From Streptomyces rhizosphaerihabitans (GTDB taxonomy: Bacteria > Actinomycetota > Actinomycetes > Streptomycetales > Streptomycetaceae): a stretch of 64,000 bases of DNA. This document shows positions 43,513 through 54,702 of the stretch, one piece after another. The notes under the pieces were generated by a model, which ran no database searches, was not told the DNA's origin, and saw nothing but the letters and a program-made list of their open reading frames with translations. Each line of letters starts with the position of its first letter. Within the stretch, counting starts at the first letter, position 1. The DNA lies in assembly GCF_025399795.1 (NCBI RefSeq), contig NZ_JAODTZ010000005.1:186001-250000 (forward strand), in the 5' to 3' direction. Position numbers and translations under genes: made by a program.

Positions 43513-43832
43513 GCGCAGGGCCATCCCTGCTGCTCACTTGGTCGTGTCCTTTCCGCCCCGCGTACGCTTCCACCACTCGCGGAACGACTCCGCCGGAACC
43601 GTGGGCAGCTCACGGGTCGCGCTCCACGCCCGGCCCGCACGTCAGGCGTCGAGGCTCGCGCATCGCACGAAGGCCGTTCCCTCTTGAGGGTTATCGGTGT
43701 GTCCACAATCCTCGGGCTGTCCACGGACTCGCGCCTCGCTCTTCCTGCCCAACCGGCAAGCGCCGTACCGTAATTCACGCGAGGCACAGCCGTCCTGCCG
43801 ATGGCTGTGTTCCGGTCGAATCGGGGGGACAC

Positions 43833-45317
43833 ATGTCGGAGGGGGCAGTTCCGGGGCTGCGGCGCGAGGCGATCGGCCTGCGCGAGGTCCTGTTCCAGAG
43901 CATCACGGCCATGGCGCCGGCCGCGGCGGTCGCCGCGTCCATTCCGTCCGGCGCGGCGTTCGCGGGCGGCAGTCTGCCGCTGTCCGTACTGATCGCCCTG
44001 GTGGCCTGTCTGTTCACCGCGTCGTGCGTGGCCGAGCTGGCACGGGAAATGCCCGCCGCCGGGTCGGTGGCCACCTACACCGCACAGGGGCTGCATCCGT
44101 CCGTCGGATTCCTCGTGGGCTGGGGCTACGTGTTCGTCGAAGCCCTGGTGCCGCCTCTGCTGCTTCTTCAGCTCGGGTTCACCACGGCGGGCACACTGCA
44201 CCAGGAATGGTCCTCGTATCCGGACGACCTCTGGTGGCCCTGGTCGCTCGCGGGCGCGGCGGTCATCGCGGTAGCGGGGTATCTGGGAGTACGTGCCTCG
44301 GCCCGCTTCGGAACCGTCCTCGGCGTCTTCGAAGTACTGGTCTTCCTCGTCTTCGCGGTGTGGCTGATCGCCAAAGCCGGCGGGAACAACACGCTGTCGG
44401 TGTTCGGGACATCCCACACCGCCACGGGGTACGAAGGGATCAGTGGTGTGTTCGCGGGGTCGGTGTACACCGTGCTCGCCTTCGCCGGGTTCGAGGCGGC
44501 GGCCCCGCTCGCGGAGGAGACCAAGGACCCACGCCGCACGATGCACCGGGCCGTCCTCGGCGCGGCGCTCGCGATCGGTCTCGTCTACGTCCTGACGACG
44601 TACGCCATGTCGGTGTACTTCGGGCCCGACCGGTTCGCGGGGTTCGGAGCCTCCGGCGCCGCCTCGTGGGAAGGCGTGGCACGCGCTTCGTTCGGGCTGT
44701 TCTGGGTGCTGGTGTTCCTCGCGGTGGTCAACTCGACGATCGCCAACGCCAACGCGTGCGCCACCGTCTCCACGCGAACGGCCTTCGCCCTGGCTCGGAT
44801 TCGGATCTTCCCAGCGCTCTTCGCGCGCGTGCACCCGAAACACCGCTCCCCCGCGGCCGGGGTGGCCGTGCAGTGCGCCGTGGCCGTGGCGGCCATGCTG
44901 GGGCTCGGTCTGTCGTACGACCCCGTGACCGCGTTCCTGCTCCTCGCGACAGTGATCGTCACCGTGGTGATCGGCGTGTACATCGTGGTCAATCTCGCCT
45001 GCGCGGGCTACTTCCTGCGCCGCAGACGCGAGTTGTTCAAGCCCGTTCGGCATCTGGTGTTCCCGCTGCTCGGCATCATCGCCTTCGTTCCAGCGCTGCT
45101 GACGGCCGCGGGTCTGCCGGTCTTCGACTTCGTGACCGAGCTGACCGCGCCCGTGTCGTACGCCGGGCCGGTCGTGGGTGCCTGGATGTCGGCCGGTGTC
45201 GTGATATTGATCTTCCTGCTGCGCCGCCACCCGGGGCGCATAGCCGAGACCGCCCGTGTCCACTTCGACGAGAACTCCACCCCCGCCCCTTCGCAGAGCG
45301 GAGCCGTGCAGCCATGA
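43833..45317 (+). CDS. APC family amino acid permease
   Basis: A 494-residue APC-superfamily transporter with about 12 transmembrane helices. The N-terminal signature reads REVLFQSITAMAPAAAVAAS; later FAGSVYTVLAFAGFEAAAPL and EETKDPRRTMHRAVLGAA match the family's conserved regions. ATG at 43833 follows GGGGGGAC. It overlaps the next gene, an acetamidase/formamidase, by ATGA, so uptake of an amino acid or amide and its hydrolysis are probably coupled. Substrate unknown. Confidence 0.92.
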   Translation: MSEGAVPGLRREAIGLREVLFQSITAMAPAAAVAASIPSGAAFAGGSLPLSVLIALVACLFTASCVAELAREMPAAGSVATYTAQGLHPSVGFLVGWGYVFVEALVPPLLLLQLGFTTAGTLHQEWSSYPDDLWWPWSLAGAAVIAVAGYLGVRASARFGTVLGVFEVLVFLVFAVWLIAKAGGNNTLSVFGTSHTATGYEGISGVFAGSVYTVLAFAGFEAAAPLAEETKDPRRTMHRAVLGAALAIGLVYVLTTYAMSVYFGPDRFAGFGASGAASWEGVARASFGLFWVLVFLAVVNSTIANANACATVSTRTAFALARIRIFPALFARVHPKHRSPAAGVAVQCAVAVAAMLGLGLSYDPVTAFLLLATVIVTVVIGVYIVVNLACAGYFLRRRRELFKPVRHLVFPLLGIIAFVPALLTAAGLPVFDFVTELTAPVSYAGPVVGAWMSAGVVILIFLLRRHPGRIAETARVHFDENSTPAPSQSGAVQP

Positions 45318-46327
45318 GCGACCCCCGGATCCTGACCGTGCGCCCCGCGCCGGGCGAGTTCGCCTGGACGTTCGGCGGCGCGCCGCCCGTGGCACGCATC
45401 GCGCCGGGCACCGTGCTCGATCTCTACACCGAGGACTGCTTCGCCGGACGGGTCCGCTCCGAGAAGGACTTGGTGTCCGAGGTGTGCGAGTTCCCGTTTC
45501 TCAACCCGCAGACCGGTCCCTTCCATGTCGAGGGAGCGGAGCCGGGCGACACGGTCGCGGTCCACTTCGTCTCGATCGAGCCGGCCCGTGACTGGGCGGC
45601 GTCGACGACGGTCCCCCTCTTCGGCGCCCTGACCTCCACACACACCACCGCGTCCCTCCAGCCGCCGCTGCCGGAGACCGTGTGGATCTGGCAGCTCGAC
45701 CGGGAGCGGCGGACCGCGCTGTTCAGCGCGCGGGACAGCGACATCCGGATCGAACTGCCGATGGATCCGATGCACGGCACCGTCGGTGTGGCGCCCGCGA
45801 ATCTGGAGGTCCGTTCCGCTCTGGTGCCCGACGCGCACGGCGGAAACATGGACACGCCGGAGATGCGGGCCGGAGTGACCTGCTACCTCGGGGTGAACGT
45901 CGAGGGGGCCCTGCTCAGCCTCGGCGACGGGCACGCACGGCAGGGTGAGGGCGAGACCTGCGGAGTCGCCGTCGAATGCGCGATGAACACAGTGGTGATC
46001 GTCGAACTCCTCAAGGGAGTCGCCACCCCCTGGCCCCGCATCGAGTCCGACACCCACATCATCTCGACCGGCTCGGCACGCCCGCTGGAGGACGCTTTCC
46101 GGATATCCCAGCTCGACCTCGTGCAGTGGCTGGTGCGCGACTACGGGTTCAGCGAGCTGGACGCGTACCAGTTCGCGACGCAGACGGTCGAGTCTCCTGT
46201 CGCCAACGTCTGCGACACCAACTACACATGCGTCGCCAAGCTGCGCAAGGAATGGCTGCCCCCGCGTGAGACCCATCGCGGACTGCACGCCCGACTGCGT
46301 GAGACGGCCGCGTCGCTCCGGCACTGA
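45314..46327 (+). CDS. Acetamidase/formamidase family amidohydrolase
   Basis: A 337-residue FmdA/AmdA-family enzyme hydrolysing short amides to ammonia and an acid. Signature blocks are TGPFHVEGAEPGDTVAVHF, DPMHGTVGVAPA, GNMDTPEMRAGVTCYLGVNV and SLGDGHARQGEGETCGVAVE with the conserved acidic, histidine and cysteine residues. ATG at 45314 overlaps the permease stop, so translation is coupled. It is slightly shorter than classical formamidases of about 400 residues. It probably serves nitrogen acquisition from the permease substrate. Confidence 0.92.
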   Translation: MSDPRILTVRPAPGEFAWTFGGAPPVARIAPGTVLDLYTEDCFAGRVRSEKDLVSEVCEFPFLNPQTGPFHVEGAEPGDTVAVHFVSIEPARDWAASTTVPLFGALTSTHTTASLQPPLPETVWIWQLDRERRTALFSARDSDIRIELPMDPMHGTVGVAPANLEVRSALVPDAHGGNMDTPEMRAGVTCYLGVNVEGALLSLGDGHARQGEGETCGVAVECAMNTVVIVELLKGVATPWPRIESDTHIISTGSARPLEDAFRISQLDLVQWLVRDYGFSELDAYQFATQTVESPVANVCDTNYTCVAKLRKEWLPPRETHRGLHARLRETAASLRH

Positions 46328-46633
46328 TCGAGCGGCCCGCGTGCGACAGGCCCTTGACCGACACGCCGCTCCCGACACCCGACTCCGGTTGTGACTCCCG
46401 GCTCCCGCCCCTCCGGTTCCCGGCCCCGCCCGGTTCCCGACTCCGGGCCCCCTCACAGCTTCTGGCTCGGGGGGCCCGGCTCCAGGGATCCAAGCCCCAC
46501 GGTCCGGGGCTCCGGACCCAGAGTCCGCGCTCCCGGCTCCCAACTCGTTCGCCCAACCTGCAACCTTCAGGCCTCAGCCCACCGACGTAGAGCTCAAGCC
46601 CCCAACCCCCCACCGACGAAAGGCCAACTCTCC
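46328..46633. repeat. C-rich degenerate repeat region
   Basis: A 306-base gap made largely of variants of CCGGCTCCC, CCGGTTCCC and CTCCGGGCC. No gene is seen. The end carries the start region of the amidase gene. Confidence 0.65.
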
Positions 46634-47233
46634 ATGGAGCGAGCACGGTCGTTCCCGAGCCGGCGGCAGCTGCTCAAGGGCGCAGCCCTCGCGGCCCTCC
46701 CGTACGCGTTACTCCCCGATGCCAAGGCGACGGCGCAGTCGGCGGCCGTCGACTATCCGGGCGCCGAGTGGACTCCGGCGACCAGCTCCAACTACACGGC
46801 GTCCGATCGCCCCTACAGCTACGAACTCGACTATGTGATCATCCACGTCACACAAGCGACGTACACCACGACTCTGTCCATCTTCCAGAATCCGCAGAAG
46901 AAGGTGTCCGCCCACTACCTCGTACGCTCGGCCGACGGCCAAGTCGCCCAGTGCGTGAGAGAGCGCGACGTCGCCTGGCACGCGGGCAACTGGGACTACA
47001 ACACCAGAAGTATCGGAATCGAGCACGAGGGCTGGGTGGACCAGCCGGCCTACTTCACCAACGCCCTCTACGAGGAGTCGGCCAAGCTCACCGCCACGAT
47101 CTGCGACCAGTACGGGATCCCCAAGGACCGCGCCCACATCCTCGGTCACTACGAGGTGCCGGGCACCGATCACACCGATCCAGGGCCGAACTGGGACTGG
47201 ACGCGCTACATCAGGCTCGTCAACTTCGCCTGA
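46634..47233 (+). CDS. Tat-exported N-acetylmuramoyl-L-alanine amidase
   Basis: A 199-residue amidase_2/PGRP-like zinc amidase cleaving the lactyl-amide bond between muramic acid and stem peptide. A twin-arginine signal SRRQLLKG occupies residues 9-16, followed by a hydrophobic segment and an Ala-rich cleavage site, so it is exported folded. Zinc-ligand histidines are expected in YVIIHVTQAT and GTDHTDPGPNWDW; SIGIEHEGW and GHYEVPG are conserved. ATG at 46634. A hairpin 9 bases past the stop probably terminates it. Confidence 0.92.
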   Translation: MERARSFPSRRQLLKGAALAALPYALLPDAKATAQSAAVDYPGAEWTPATSSNYTASDRPYSYELDYVIIHVTQATYTTTLSIFQNPQKKVSAHYLVRSADGQVAQCVRERDVAWHAGNWDYNTRSIGIEHEGWVDQPAYFTNALYEESAKLTATICDQYGIPKDRAHILGHYEVPGTDHTDPGPNWDWTRYIRLVNFA

Positions 47234-47242
47234 CCAGGGGCG

Positions 47243-47277
47243 GCCTCGCGGTGGCCCGAGCGGACACGCCGCGAGGC
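47243..47277 (+). terminator. Hairpin after the amidase gene
   Basis: GCCTCGCGG (47243-47251) and CCGCGAGGC (47269-47277) form a perfect 9-bp stem with a 17-base loop just past the amidase stop. Confidence 0.65.
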
Positions 47278-47367
47278 ACCGGCCGGAAGGGGAGCGTCAC
47301 ACGGGTTGTCGGGGCCCGCACCGGGAGTGACGATGGACCCAGCCGCATCGCCTTCCGGGAGGCCGAG

Positions 47368-48669
47368 TTGACCGATCCTTGGGTGGCCCTGGAACCGGGG
47401 ACCGATCCCGCCGAGCGGGTTCGGCTGCTGCGCCGCGCGTACCAGTCGTTCACCGAGGCCGGGACGGTGCCGCGGCCGGTGCGTGCCGTGGTGGCGGAGT
47501 CGTGGCGGCGTTCGGCACGGGCGGGCGTCGTTCCGGAGGGCACCGCGAGGGTCGAACTCATGGACGGGGAACTCGGCTCCTACCGGGCGGAGCATCCGCT
47601 CGCGCGGGTGATGCCGCTGTTCCGGGAGCTCATGGGAACGTTCGCGGCGGACGGCGAGCATCTCCTGGCGGTCTGCGACGCGCAGTGCAGGCTCCTGTGG
47701 GTCGAGGGACATCCGGGGACGCGGCGGCAGGCCGGACGGATGAACTTCGTGCCGGGCGCGCGGTGGTCGGAGACGGCGGTCGGTACGAACGCGCCGGGCA
47801 CGGCGGTCGCCGTCGACCGTCCGGTGCAGGTGTTCGCGGCCGAACACTTCATCCGGCGTGTGCAGCCCTGGACCTGTGCGGCGGCCCCCGTGCACGATCC
47901 GCGCACCGGGCGGGTACTCGGCGCGGTCGACATCACGGGCGGGGACGGGCTGGCCCATCCGCACAGCCTCGGCTTCGTACAGGCGGTGGCACGGGCCGCC
48001 GAGGCCCATCTGGCGCTGCTCGCACCGCCGCAGGCCATGGCCGGCGCCCTCCAACTGACCGCGCTGGGACGCGACGAGGCTCAACTCGTCGCGGACGGCA
48101 GGAAGATCAGGCTCAGCCGCAGGCACAGCGAGATCCTGGTCCTGCTGGCGCGGCATCCGGAAGGCCTGACGGGCGACGAGTTGCAGTGCGCGCTGTACGA
48201 GGACGAGTCGGTGACGCCGGTGACCTTGCGGGCCGAGTTGGCGCGGTTGCGCAGAATCCTCGGTCCGGGCCTGCTCGGATCGCGGCCCTACCGGCTCACC
48301 CGGCCGGTCGAGTCCGATGTGGCGGTGGTGGAGCGGCGGCTCGGCAGCGGCGCGGTGACGGCGGCCGCGGCGGTGTACGCCGGTCCGCTGCTGCCGGGTT
48401 CGACGGCGCCGTCGGTGGTGCGGCTGCGGCGAAGGCTCGCCGACGGGCTGCGGACGGCGATCATCGCCCGGCGGGACCCCGACCTGTTGGCCGACTGGGC
48501 CCGTGCGCCGTGGGGCGAGGACGATCTCGACGTCTGGCGGGCGCTGTCCGCGCTGCGCCCGGCGGCGGCCGTGCACGCGCGCCTGGCGGAGCTGGAGTCC
48601 GAGCAGGCCGCACCGGCCGGATGGGCGCACTCCGCACGCGTCGGCCGTATGCGACCGTCACCGCGCTGA
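47368..48669 (+). CDS. GAF-domain transcriptional regulator
   Basis: A 433-residue regulator of the kind found beside aldehyde dehydrogenase genes in actinomycetes. The N-terminus ([30 protein letters not shown]) and GAF domain (about 75-225, with [20 protein letters not shown]) resemble AcoR, but no sigma-54 AAA+ domain follows. Instead the C-terminus has a winged-helix/BTAD-like region ([40 protein letters not shown]). TTG at 47368 with GGGAGG upstream is preferred. It probably controls the downstream aldehyde dehydrogenase. Confidence 0.87.
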   Translation: MTDPWVALEPGTDPAERVRLLRRAYQSFTEAGTVPRPVRAVVAESWRRSARAGVVPEGTARVELMDGELGSYRAEHPLARVMPLFRELMGTFAADGEHLLAVCDAQCRLLWVEGHPGTRRQAGRMNFVPGARWSETAVGTNAPGTAVAVDRPVQVFAAEHFIRRVQPWTCAAAPVHDPRTGRVLGAVDITGGDGLAHPHSLGFVQAVARAAEAHLALLAPPQAMAGALQLTALGRDEAQLVADGRKIRLSRRHSEILVLLARHPEGLTGDELQCALYEDESVTPVTLRAELARLRRILGPGLLGSRPYRLTRPVESDVAVVERRLGSGAVTAAAAVYAGPLLPGSTAPSVVRLRRRLADGLRTAIIARRDPDLLADWARAPWGEDDLDVWRALSALRPAAAVHARLAELESEQAAPAGWAHSARVGRMRPSPR

Positions 48670-48671
48670 AC

Positions 48672-48738
48672 GGAACGGGCACGGCACCACCCTGTGGAAC
48701 GGGCACGGTTCCACCTCCGGATCGGGCACGGCTCCACG
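48672..48738. repeat. Three 20-bp units after the GAF regulator stop
   Basis: GGAACGGGCACGGCACCACC (48672), GGAACGGGCACGGTTCCACC (48696) and GGATCGGGCACGGCTCCACG (48719) are direct repeats with a 23-24 base period, the first beginning two bases after the stop codon (48667-48669). Confidence 0.85.
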
Positions 48739-48773
48739 TGCGGAGGGGACGTGGCCCCATCTGCGGGGCGGGG

Positions 48774-48811
48774 CCGAAGACTTCGGAGCCGCGCAACGTC
48801 GATGCAACGTC
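48774..48811 (+). promoter_or_regulatory. Possible regulator sites upstream of aldehyde dehydrogenase
   Basis: CCGAAG-A-CTTCGG (48774-48786) is a perfect small palindrome. GCAACGTC is directly repeated at 48793-48800 and 48804-48811 with an 11-base phase, one helical turn. They lie 65-105 bases before the aldehyde dehydrogenase start and could bind the upstream GAF regulator. Function is inferred. Confidence 0.4.
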
Positions 48812-48877
48812 CGGGTTCCTAGCCTCGCGGCGAGAGCTGCCCAACGGCGGGCAGCACTTCTCCGGGAGGCAACCAGC

Positions 48878-50401
<1,524 letters not shown>

Positions 50402-50410
50402 GCCCTGAAG

Positions 50411-50449
50411 TCGGGTGCCTGAAGCCAACGTTGCACCTCAGGCACCCGA
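50411..50449 (+). terminator. Terminator hairpin after aldehyde dehydrogenase
   Basis: TCGGGTGCCTGA (50411-50422) pairs perfectly with TCAGGCACCCGA (50438-50449) across a 15-base loop, 10 bases after the stop. Confidence 0.85.
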
Positions 50450-50577
50450 CCGCCAAGGCCGCTTTCCACAACGAGACAGGGACGGTCTGACACCGCTCGG
50501 CCGCAGGCGGCAAGGATCCCGGACCGGCCACGGACCAGATTCGATCTCCCGGTCACCCAAGATCGACGCAGGGACGA

Positions 50578-50690
50578 GATCATGCAGGCCGACGGCACGT
50601 ACGTCGCCACCGGCTCGACCTTGACGTGCAGAGCGGGCGCCGCCCCGAACAGCGGCGCCAGAGCCTCGTCTGCCCCCATGGGCGACCACC
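50578..50690. repeat. Dispersed repeat, copy A
   Basis: About 105 bases, including GACGTGCAGAGCGGGCGCCG, matching 57078-57180 in the same orientation with roughly ten substitutions. Read on the minus strand both copies encode ALxPLFGAAPALHVxVEP. Copy B lies immediately upstream of a replication-relaxation pseudogene, so copy A is probably a relic of a second such locus. The rest of the 50402-50949 gap holds the aldehyde dehydrogenase terminator and a transposase tail. Confidence 0.7.
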
Positions 50691-50739
50691 TGGCTCTCGT
50701 CGCCGTTCCAACCTGCGCTCCAGAGTCTCCATCGAACCC

Positions 50740-50894
50740 GGAACGGTTCACGCCGCGCTGAAGTGCATCTACGTGGCTCTGATGAGCCTGGACCCGACAG
50801 GGAAGGGCCGCAAGCGGTGGACCATGCGCTGGAAAGCACCCTCAACGCGTTCCGAATAGCCTTCGAAGGCCGCCTGGCCCCGAGCAACAACTGA
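50740..50894 (+). pseudogene. IS256-family (mutator-type) transposase tail relic
   Basis: The C-terminal end of an IS256-type transposase: ALKCIYVALMSLDPTGKGRK and RWTMRWK, then after a one-base deletion near 50837 the next frame continues STLNAFRIAFEGRLAPSNN to a stop at 50892-50894. Only the last 50 or so codons remain and they are frameshifted, so it is dead. It marks an old insertion event at the edge of the decayed zone. Confidence 0.7.
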
Positions 50895-50949
50895 CACTCG
50901 ACAACCAAGATCAGCCGTTTGCCGTTTCAAGCACCTTCTATTGCGCAAC

Positions 50950-53490
50950 TCACGTGCGGCTGACTTCTATGGTGGCCAAAGCCTCCCGTACTACCGCCGT
51001 TCTCGGGTGGGTCGGACCGAGGATGCGCGTCTGCACGTCGAGAAGACTCCGGAGTTCTGCAATCGCCTCTTCGGCCCTGCCTTGGCCGATTAGCGTCTCG
51101 CCGAGCGCGAGTCGGGCGTCTCCTACGAGATGGTGCTCGGGCCCTAGCACTCGGTTCTCGACCTCGATGACCGCCCGCAGTTCTGCCTCTGCCTCCCTGT
51201 GACGTCCCTGCGCGCACACCGCCCGTGCAAGTTCGTAGCGGGCGTCGAGTACGTTCACGTGCTCTTCTCCCAACACCCGTAGTTCCGCCTCCAGCACGTC
51301 GCGTAACTCATCCTCTGCCTCCTGCACCCGGCCGAGTTCTGTCACGACCGAGGCGCGGTTGGCACGGGCTTGCAGCGTGTACGGGTGATGGGAGCCAAAG
51401 ACACGCAGGCGGGTCTCGACGAGTTCGCTGTACATCTGCTCCGCCTCTGCGAAACGCTCCTGATAAGCGAGTTGCAGGCCCAGGTTGTTGTAGGTCATCA
51501 GGGTGTAGGGATGTTCAGGACCAAGCACCCGGGTCCGAGTGCGCAGTAGGTCGCGGTAGCCGGCCTCGGCTTCTGCATAACGTCCTCGCTCTCCGACAGC
51601 CCGCAGCAGCCAGTGACGCGTGGCCAGAGTCTCCGGATGCTCTGGCCCCAGCACCCTGAGTTGGTCACGCAACACATCGCGGCAGGCGCTCTCGGCCTCG
51701 GTCAGACGCCCCTGTTCCACAAGTAGATGTGCCGATTCATGGCGTGTAGCCAGCGTGGCGGGATGATCCGGACCCAAGGTGTTGAGTTGAGCCGTCAGAA
51801 TGCCGCTCAACTGTGATTCCGCTTCAGCATGGCGTCCTTGGTACAAGGCGGCGAGGGCTCGTTGATATCGGAGACAGAGCACCGCCTCGTGATCCGGGCC
51901 GAGAGATTCCGCTTGACGCAGAGCGTCGCATGTCAGCGCTTCCGGGGCCGACCACGCCCCACTCCACCTCAACGCCGAGCAGCTGCTCACAACAGCCCAT
52001 GCGATCGCGGCAAGACCCCTGTCGTCCAGTGCAGCCGGGGGAAGGCACAGCAGGGAACGCACATGGGGCAACAGCCGCAGCCAGATGGGCCAGTCCTCGG
52101 GGTCGTCCGGTCGTAGTCGACCGGTGGCAACTCGCAGTGCGCGGGCGGCTGCTGTCGTGACGTGAACGTCCAAGTGCTGCCGGCTGGCGGCCGCTACCAT
52201 CGGGTGAACGACCACGCTGGCGACTTCGTTGGGATCAGGCGTTGCCCCCAACTCAAGTAGCCCCACGGAGAGCAAGGCCTCCAGTCCGCTTCGGACCGAC
52301 GTATCTGCCATGCCGAGGCCGTCCCCCAGTACCTGCAGGTCCAGCAGCGCGGAGGTGATATCCGCAGATGAGGCAAAGCAGGAGAGGATCCTCAGCAGCG
52401 GTCGGGCCTGGGCTCTGTCCTGTGCTGCCAAGGCGTCGAGGGACAGCTCCCATGTATGCGTCACGCCCGATCGGGGACCACTCGCCTGACCCATGAGCAG
52501 GGGGAATCGATCGTCAAGTGCCTCCAGATAGGAGGTGAAGGTGCGTTCCAAGGCGAAGGGAGATCCCAGATACACCCCTGCTTGGTGAATGCCCAGTGGG
52601 AGGCCGCCGAGGCGTTGGGCAAGTGCTTGCGCCTCAGCCGGAGCACCAGCGCACGGAGCGAGATCCTGAAGGACCCGGGCGCCGGCTGCAGCGTCCAGGC
52701 AGGGAACTGGCACCACGGCACCGTGGCGGCCCCACTCTCTTCGATCCTTGACCCGGCTGGTCACAACAATCAGGCCGGTCAGCGTCGCGCGGAGCCAGCC
52801 GCTGCCGTCTCGCGCAGGGGCGTCACCGAGCGTCAAGGTGGCAGTATCGTCGGCATTGTCGAGGACGAGTAGCCATCCTCGCTCCGCCTCCAGGCGCTCC
52901 CACAGAACATCGGCTGGGTTGCGAACTCCAGCTCGTGCCTCTTCCACTTGTGCAGGCGGTGCGCCCAAGGTGAGAGCCAGGCCGAGGAGGGAACCCAACA
53001 GTGACCTCTACTCCGTGGCAGACACCCACCACACTTTGCGCCCTTGGCGTTTTGCGCGCTCTGCCAGCGCCAGAGCCAGCGTTGTCTTTCCTGCGCCTCC
53101 CATACCAGCCAGCACCTGAAAGCGGCCGTCCGGCGCGGAGAGTCGACTGCTCAACAGCTCCAGCACGTCATCTCGGCCGTGGATCTGCCCCAGCCGTCCA
53201 GTGGGAGGATGAAGAGTTCGCGCGATTGGCACCGCGCTGGGGGCCGATGGTGGGGAGGCATCAGGAGCTCCCAGGGGTGGTTCTCGCCTCGTGCGGTCTT
53301 CTGGGATCGGACCTGGGCCAGTAGCCGGTGCAGGATTGGATGGCTGTCGGCCCTGGACGAGCGCCACCACAACGCTTATCACGCCCGCGAAGGTTCCCAC
53401 CACGGTGAGTGCTGTCACCAGGTCCACACAGTAACTGTAGGGGGATGGCAGGCACCGCAGCGAGGATGCCGGATCCTGATCGGAACTCAC
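50950..53490 (-). pseudogene. STAND NTPase (NB-ARC) with TPR repeats, interrupted by an in-frame amber codon
   Basis: Both halves are in one reading frame, separated only by TAG at 53008-53010. The first half (53490 or GTG 53427 to 53011) has a transmembrane helix (LTVVGTFAGVISVVVALVQG) and a P-loop VLAGMGGAGKTTLALALAER. The second has Walker B GWLLVLDNADD, a GLPLGIHQAG-type NB-ARC segment and about six 42-residue TPR repeats built on LGPEHPxTL...EAExxxRxxL. Complete, it would be a membrane-tethered signal-transduction ATPase of the kind used in regulation or phage defence. As it stands it is a pseudogene unless the amber codon is read through or the downstream TTG (52998) restarts translation. 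Confidence 0.85.
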
Positions 53491-53661
53491 GCCCGGATAG
53501 CTGTTGTCCTTTCGATCTTGCGCGGTGCCGGTCCAACGCGGCTCCCGGTTGGATGATCCGCGGTGAGGAAGGGCCTCCTACAGCAGTCCGCGGGTATCAA
53601 AGATCGACAGGCAGGACGAGAACTTCGAGCCGCGCCAGGACGCGTCTTCAAAAGATCTTGA

Positions 53662-53790
53662 GTGGTGGATCATGGTCGGGTGATACGTCACCATGAACTG
53701 TCCGATGCCGAGTGGGAGTTCGTCGGACCGCTGCTGCCGGTGTCGCCACCGCACCGACGGCAGCACGGCGCGGAGGCCCCGCCGACGCGC
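53662..53790 (+). pseudogene. IS5-family transposase N-terminal relic
   Basis: The frame reads VIRHHELSDAEWEFVGPLLP, the typical beginning of IS5-group transposases (DUF4096), then diverges into non-protein sequence within 15 codons. No catalytic DDE region follows. Upstream 53491-53660 is likely the old left flank. It is a truncated insertion-sequence remnant next to the broken STAND gene. Confidence 0.7.
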
Positions 53791-54019
53791 AACGCGAGCG
53801 AGCGCGCCCCGGTCCCCGGCTGCGTCCGCGCCGCCCATCCCGCCCTCCCACTCCTCAACTCCAGCCAGGGACATGGGCAAAAGCAGCCACAACGGGGATG
53901 TCGGCACCCCGACCATGCTTGTACGCCCGTGGTGACCTGGGCGAACTCCAGGGCGCTGCGAGGGGCCGCGCAACATCTACCGCAACCCCCGACGCAACAC
54001 CTGCCGCAACCCGACGCGG

Positions 54020-54162
54020 TCCCGTGCTCCTGGGCAGCCGAGGGCACCCGGGCGTTCTTCAAGCGGCCCGCGCTGCCCGAACCCTTCGCACTGGCGCTGC
54101 GAGCCGCCGAGAACAGCCTCGGCCCGCATCACATCCCCAACCCGGGTGTCCTGCCCGGCTGA
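54020..54162 (+). other. C-terminal fragment of an unknown protein
   Basis: In the 53491-54200 gap one frame ends with protein-like sequence FFKRPALPEPFALALRAAEN then SLGPHHIPNPGVLPG and a stop at 54160-54162. There is no matching N-terminal part upstream, where an IS5 relic is found. It is probably the 3' remnant of a gene lost to insertion or deletion; the family is not recognised. Confidence 0.35.
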
Positions 54163-54200
54163 CAGGCCGGCACGCGGAAAGCGAACGCCCCGACGCCTGA

Positions 54201-54596
54201 TCAGGCACAGGCGAAAGCCTCCTCGGGGACATCGTCGAGGACGAATCCGTTGTCGAGCCGGACGCGGACCGTGACGCGAAGCATCTGCCGCTGGTAGGCG
54301 ACCCACTGCTCTTCCAAGGCCCCCACCTGCTCCTCAAGTTGCTTTCTGCTCGCCGACGGCATCTGGTGGCCGAAGTCGCCGAGGAGCGACTTGAGGCGCA
54401 GGTACTCACGGACCTCGTGGCTCTGCTGCCGGTCATGCTCGTCCACACGCTCGACAGTGCCCTCGATGCCTGCCGCCAGGGCCACAGAGCCGGCGAAGGC
54501 ACCCGTCTCCTCCGCCGGCTCCCCGGCCGGGGTCACCGACCCGGCCAACCGGAGATCCGCCGCCAGCCGCACCCGTTGGCCCACGTTCAGCGTCAT
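54201..54596 (-). CDS. Hypothetical protein
   Basis: A 131-residue soluble protein of unknown function: a beta-rich N-terminus (MTLNVGQRVRLAADLRLAGS, GIEGTVERVDEH), a helical middle (EVREYLRLKSLLGDFGHQMP, RKQLEEQVGALEEQWVAYQR) likely to form a coiled coil, and a beta end (MLRVTVRVRLDNGFVLDDVP). ATG at 54596 has GAAGGA upstream. It appears intact despite lying in a decayed zone. Confidence 0.7.
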   Translation of the reverse strand: MTLNVGQRVRLAADLRLAGSVTPAGEPAEETGAFAGSVALAAGIEGTVERVDEHDRQQSHEVREYLRLKSLLGDFGHQMPSASRKQLEEQVGALEEQWVAYQRQMLRVTVRVRLDNGFVLDDVPEEAFACA

Positions 54597-54702
54597 CGAT
54601 CCTTCGTCCTCCTCGTCGGTCACCAGCGATCCGGTACACAGGGCGCCGCCAGGCGTACCGGAGAGAACAGGATCATCCCACCCCCACCCCCACCTCCGGT
54701 CC

